A DNA stretch of 24,148 bases from contig CAYZUE010000012.1 of the NCBI GenBank assembly GCA_964481825.1, positions 1-24,148 of the forward strand, read 5' to 3'. The notes below the pieces were generated by a model that made no database searches, was not told the origin of the DNA, and saw only the letters and a list, made by a program, of their open reading frames with translations. This DNA is from CAYZUE01 sp964481825 (GTDB taxonomy: Archaea > Hydrothermarchaeota > Hydrothermarchaeia > Hydrothermarchaeales > JALUUU01). Shown here piece after piece: positions 22,122 through 24,148 of this stretch (positions within the stretch are counted from its first letter, which is position 1; each line of letters opens with the position of its first letter). The translations under genes and the position numbers were made by a program.

Positions 22122-22122
22122 C

Positions 22123-22881
22123 CTAACACACCTTAATACTTTTTAGGACTTTTTCTTCTTCTAGTTCTATATATTTACTAAAAAACCTTACCAAATTAGT
22201 AATATCTCTCTTTAAAAATTCCTCTGAACGAGGATGCTCTCTAATAACTGCTTGTGAAAAATCTATAACTACTGGAGCGTCATTCCAAATAAGAATGTTA
22301 TACTCACTTAAATCAGCATGTACTAGATTACCACTACAATAAAGGTTTTTTACATAGCGTTTAATTGTATTAAACATAACAGTAGGATCCTTCATCACAT
22401 AATCTTTAAGCATTACAGCAGACACATTACTTTCCCCTATAAATTCCATCAGGATTACATTATTTTTAAAAGCAACAGGAACAGGCACTCTTACGTTACA
22501 AGCAATTGCTCTTTGAAGATTCTTATATTCCTTTCTCACCCACGTATTGATAATTTCCCTCTTATTTCTTCTAAAATTCGTGAATCTTCTATCGCCATCA
22601 ATATATTTTAGCATTGCATTATAGTCCCTAGTTGTTACTCTATGAATCTTTATTGCAATAGAATTTCCATCCTTATCCTCCCCGTGAAAAACATTAGCTT
22701 CCTTTCCTGTTTTAACAACCCCATTTAAAACCCAGATATTTCCCCTATTAGCTAAGTCGTAGAGTGTCAATAAAGTACTTTGATCAAATACTTCACTTCC
22801 AACTCGCCTATTCTCGACTCCTTTAATCCGCTTTCTTATTTTCTCTAGTTTTTCTTCTTGACCATAGAACGATTCTTTCAT
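22123..22881 (-). CDS. rio1: RIO1-type atypical serine/threonine kinase
   Basis: 252 aa. KTGKEANVF (57-65) is the RIO P-loop (STGKEA in most RIO1), Lys78 in AIKIHR contacts ATP, HADLSEYNIL (188-197) holds the catalytic Asp190 and Asn195, and DFSQ (207-210) the metal-binding Asp. RIO1 releases assembly factors during small ribosomal subunit maturation. ATG overlaps the aIF1A stop as ATGA, so translation is coupled. Confidence 0.96.
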   Translation of the reverse strand: MKESFYGQEEKLEKIRKRIKGVENRRVGSEVFDQSTLLTLYDLANRGNIWVLNGVVKTGKEANVFHGEDKDGNSIAIKIHRVTTRDYNAMLKYIDGDRRFTNFRRNKREIINTWVRKEYKNLQRAIACNVRVPVPVAFKNNVILMEFIGESNVSAVMLKDYVMKDPTVMFNTIKRYVKNLYCSGNLVHADLSEYNILIWNDAPVVIDFSQAVIREHPRSEEFLKRDITNLVRFFSKYIELEEEKVLKSIKVC

Positions 22882-23129
22882 ATAATGCCCTGATTCTGAA
22901 GCCTATTAACTTGTGGTTTGGTATATCTCCAAACTACATCAGCCTTTTTATCCGTTTGCACCACCCACGGTTTGACTATTACAATATCCCCCGCCCTTAT
23001 CCAGATCCTCCTCTTTAATTTACCAGGGATTCTACATATCCGTACCTTATCATCCTTGCAATTAACTCTCATCTTGCTAGCTCCCAGCAATTGATCAACA
23101 ACACCGAGAATCTCGCCTTCTCTAGGCAT
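22878..23129 (-). CDS. eif1a: Translation initiation factor aIF1A
   Basis: OB-fold initiation factor that binds the A site of the small subunit: EILGVVDQLLGASKMRVNC, CRIPGKLKRRIWIRAGDIVIV and ADVVWRYTKPQV are unmistakable. From the first ATG (23129) the product is 83 aa, and it lacks the basic lead-in found before MPR in other archaeal proteins. The frame stays open for 12 more codons upstream, reading LEDTEDKLRRLRMPR, to a CTG at 23165 with a perfectly spaced AGGAGG; a stop codon lies directly before it. The true start is therefore probably CTG at 23165 (95 aa). First gene of the aIF1A-RIO1-KH-methyltransferase operon. Confidence 0.95.
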   Translation of the reverse strand: MPREGEILGVVDQLLGASKMRVNCKDDKVRICRIPGKLKRRIWIRAGDIVIVKPWVVQTDKKADVVWRYTKPQVNRLQNQGII

Positions 23130-23162
23130 TCGAAGCCTTCTTAATTTGTCTTCAGTATCTTC

Positions 23163-23178
23163 CAGTTACAAGCCTCCT
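23163..23178 (-). promoter_or_regulatory. AGGAGG ribosome site followed by CTG start codon of aIF1A
   Basis: AGGAGG (23178-23173 on the minus strand) is separated by 7 nt (CTTGTAA) from CTG at 23165-23163, in frame with aIF1A. The TAA in the spacer closes the frame upstream, so no ATG, GTG or TTG start exists between that stop and the ATG at 23129. The ATG itself has only a weaker AGAAGG upstream. Confidence 0.6.
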
Positions 23179-23219
23179 TTATTAATTCCATAACAGTTAT
23201 ACAATTGTTATTTATCAAC

Positions 23220-23232
23220 AGTTTATATTTCA
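23220..23232 (-). promoter_or_regulatory. TATA box for the aIF1A operon
   Basis: Minus-strand GAAATATAAACTG includes the TATA core TATAAA (about 23229-23222). Predicted initiation near 23200 gives a leader of about 35 nt to the CTG. Two copies of AACAGTT on the plus strand (23192-23198 and 23217-23223) lie around it, 25 bp apart. Confidence 0.45.
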
Positions 23233-23261
23233 ACATATCCACAGATAATAACATCTTTTAT

Positions 23262-24148
23262 TTATTGTTCATTATAACCTTTTTTAATTAAATAATCGTT
23301 TACAGGACTAAGAATTTTTGAGATATATTCAGATGCAGCGTTCTTAAGATCCTCTGGATGTAGTTCCCCTTTGGAAAAATCTATTTCTAATTGAGAGTAG
23401 TTTCTATATTCAAGGTCACCTCCAAACTTGGAAGGTCTTTTAATTTTTATATTTGGAAAATTCCTAAAAATATGAAATTTATAAAGTTCTAGAACTGGGT
23501 TATTTTCTATTTTATTTATAGGACAATACGCTTTTCTAATTTTATTAGTAATTTCCTTAGAGGTATTATCAACAGATATGAAATTATCTTTACTAGATGA
23601 CATTTTATCATCACCATCTAGTCCATGAATAAGAGGTAAATGAAGGCAAACCGGCGGTTTATATCCTAAAGTTGTTAGTTTATCTCTTGCAAGCATATGA
23701 ATCTTTCTTTGATCAATACCACCTACCGCTACATCCAGCTTTAGTGTAACGATGTCAATGACTTGCATAAGCGGATATAAAACCCTTGATACTGTAGGAT
23801 TAGCCTCTTCTCTGCCAACAAAGTCCATACTACGCCGAGCACGCTGAAGTGTAGTATTTAAAGCCAGACGCTGGATATTCAAAAAGTAATCTCTATCTAA
23901 TTGCATTTCAGACCCCAAAATAAAATCAGTATTTTTAGAGTCAATACCCATTCCAATAAAACAATCCTTGTTATAATCTGCAGTAGCCTGGATTTCTTTC
24001 AGTGTACCTTTCTTATTCAAGTTTGCATGGAGATCAGCTAAAAGCACAGTCACCTGAAATCCTGCTTTATGAAGATCTCTAAGCTTATTAATCGTGAGTA
24101 AATGACCTAAATGAATCTTTCAACTAGGCTCATATCCTACATAAACTC
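23262..24148 (-). CDS. tyrS: Tyrosyl-tRNA synthetase, 5' end outside the window, interrupted by in-frame UGA
   Basis: Charges tRNA-Tyr. The frame continues past the GTG at 24053 to the window edge: YVGYEPS-stop-KIHLGHLLTINK, then HKAGFQVTVLLADLHANLN. Archaeal TyrRS reads (F/Y)EPSGKIHLGH here, so TGA at 24122-24120 replaces the conserved Gly by one base change from GGA. HLGH (just after the stop) is the HIGH-like motif, GGIDQRKIHMLARD binds tyrosine, and KMSSSKDNF is the KMSKS loop. All other regions are intact and the family C-terminus is complete. About 35 N-terminal residues are beyond the edge. A restart at GTG 24053 would lack HIGH and be inactive. Sequencing error, a genuine nonsense mutation and recoding remain possible. 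Confidence 0.9.

Noticed and set aside
23192..23223. Two AACAGTT direct repeats as an operator pair upstream of aIF1A
   Set aside because: The repeats are only 7 bp in AT-rich DNA and one overlaps the TATA region; not enough to claim a site.
24120..24122. Genome-wide reassignment of UGA to glycine
   Set aside because: TGA ends at least seven other genes in the window in overlapping or one-base-gap contexts where reading through would add unrelated tails or fuse genes, so UGA works as a normal stop.
24120..24122. Selenocysteine at the TyrRS UGA
   Set aside because: The site is a structural glycine in the family, not Cys, and no SECIS-like hairpin was recognised nearby.

Overview
The window comes from an AT-rich archaeon. 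The evidence is aIF1A, RIO1 kinase and a two-KH Pno1/Dim2-type protein in one operon, a stand-alone GMP synthetase ATP-pyrophosphatase subunit, an archaeal-type TyrRS, a tRNA-Cys with a bulge-helix-bulge intron, and TATA-box promoters with either Shine-Dalgarno (GGTGA/AGGAGG) or leaderless starts. A DUF530-like gene and a DUF1699-like gene suggest a methanogen-related euryarchaeote, but that placement is inference. There is no CRISPR array, insertion sequence or integrase.

Layout. 1-528: C-terminal end of a type I restriction HsdR subunit, cut by the window edge. 700-4250 (+): purA-pyrG-guaAb nucleotide operon, with a 4-nt overlap and then a 3-nt gap. 4388-5611 (+): DEAD-box RNA helicase. 5659-8765 (-): winged-helix protein, trpB, a ThiS/TtuB-like sulfur carrier and a TtuA/Ncs6-like tRNA thiolase. 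8907-9500 (+): SAM methyltransferase. 9501-9902: gene-free, with three strong hairpins. 9903-11377: small genes, namely a 50-aa protein, a 62-aa membrane protein, and a winged-helix regulator overlapping a Cys-containing coiled-coil gene, with a palindromic operator upstream. 11504-13629 (-): RNase J-like beta-CASP nuclease followed by a short, membrane-anchored RmuC-like protein. 13789-14745 (+): mevalonate-decarboxylase family enzyme behind an 11-bp inverted repeat. 14866-17485 (-): ferrous iron operon feoB / Cys-rich zinc-ribbon / DtxR-like-HTH-FeoA fusion, with DtxR-type palindromes at its promoter. 17688-18368 (-): UPF0147-like protein. 18516-18723: convergent tRNA-Cys (22-nt intron) and tRNA-Asn. 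18792-20916 (-): DUF1699-like HTH protein and DUF530-like protein. 21103-23165 (-): aIF1A-RIO1-KH-methyltransferase operon for translation and small-subunit biogenesis. 23262-24148 (-): TyrRS, with an in-frame UGA where the family has the glycine just before the HIGH-like motif.

Most genes are housekeeping. The points most worth a second look are the UGA inside tyrS, the apparent CTG start of aIF1A, the self-contained Feo regulatory circuit, the palindrome-controlled small operon at 10543-11459, and the structured intergenic region at 9501-9902.
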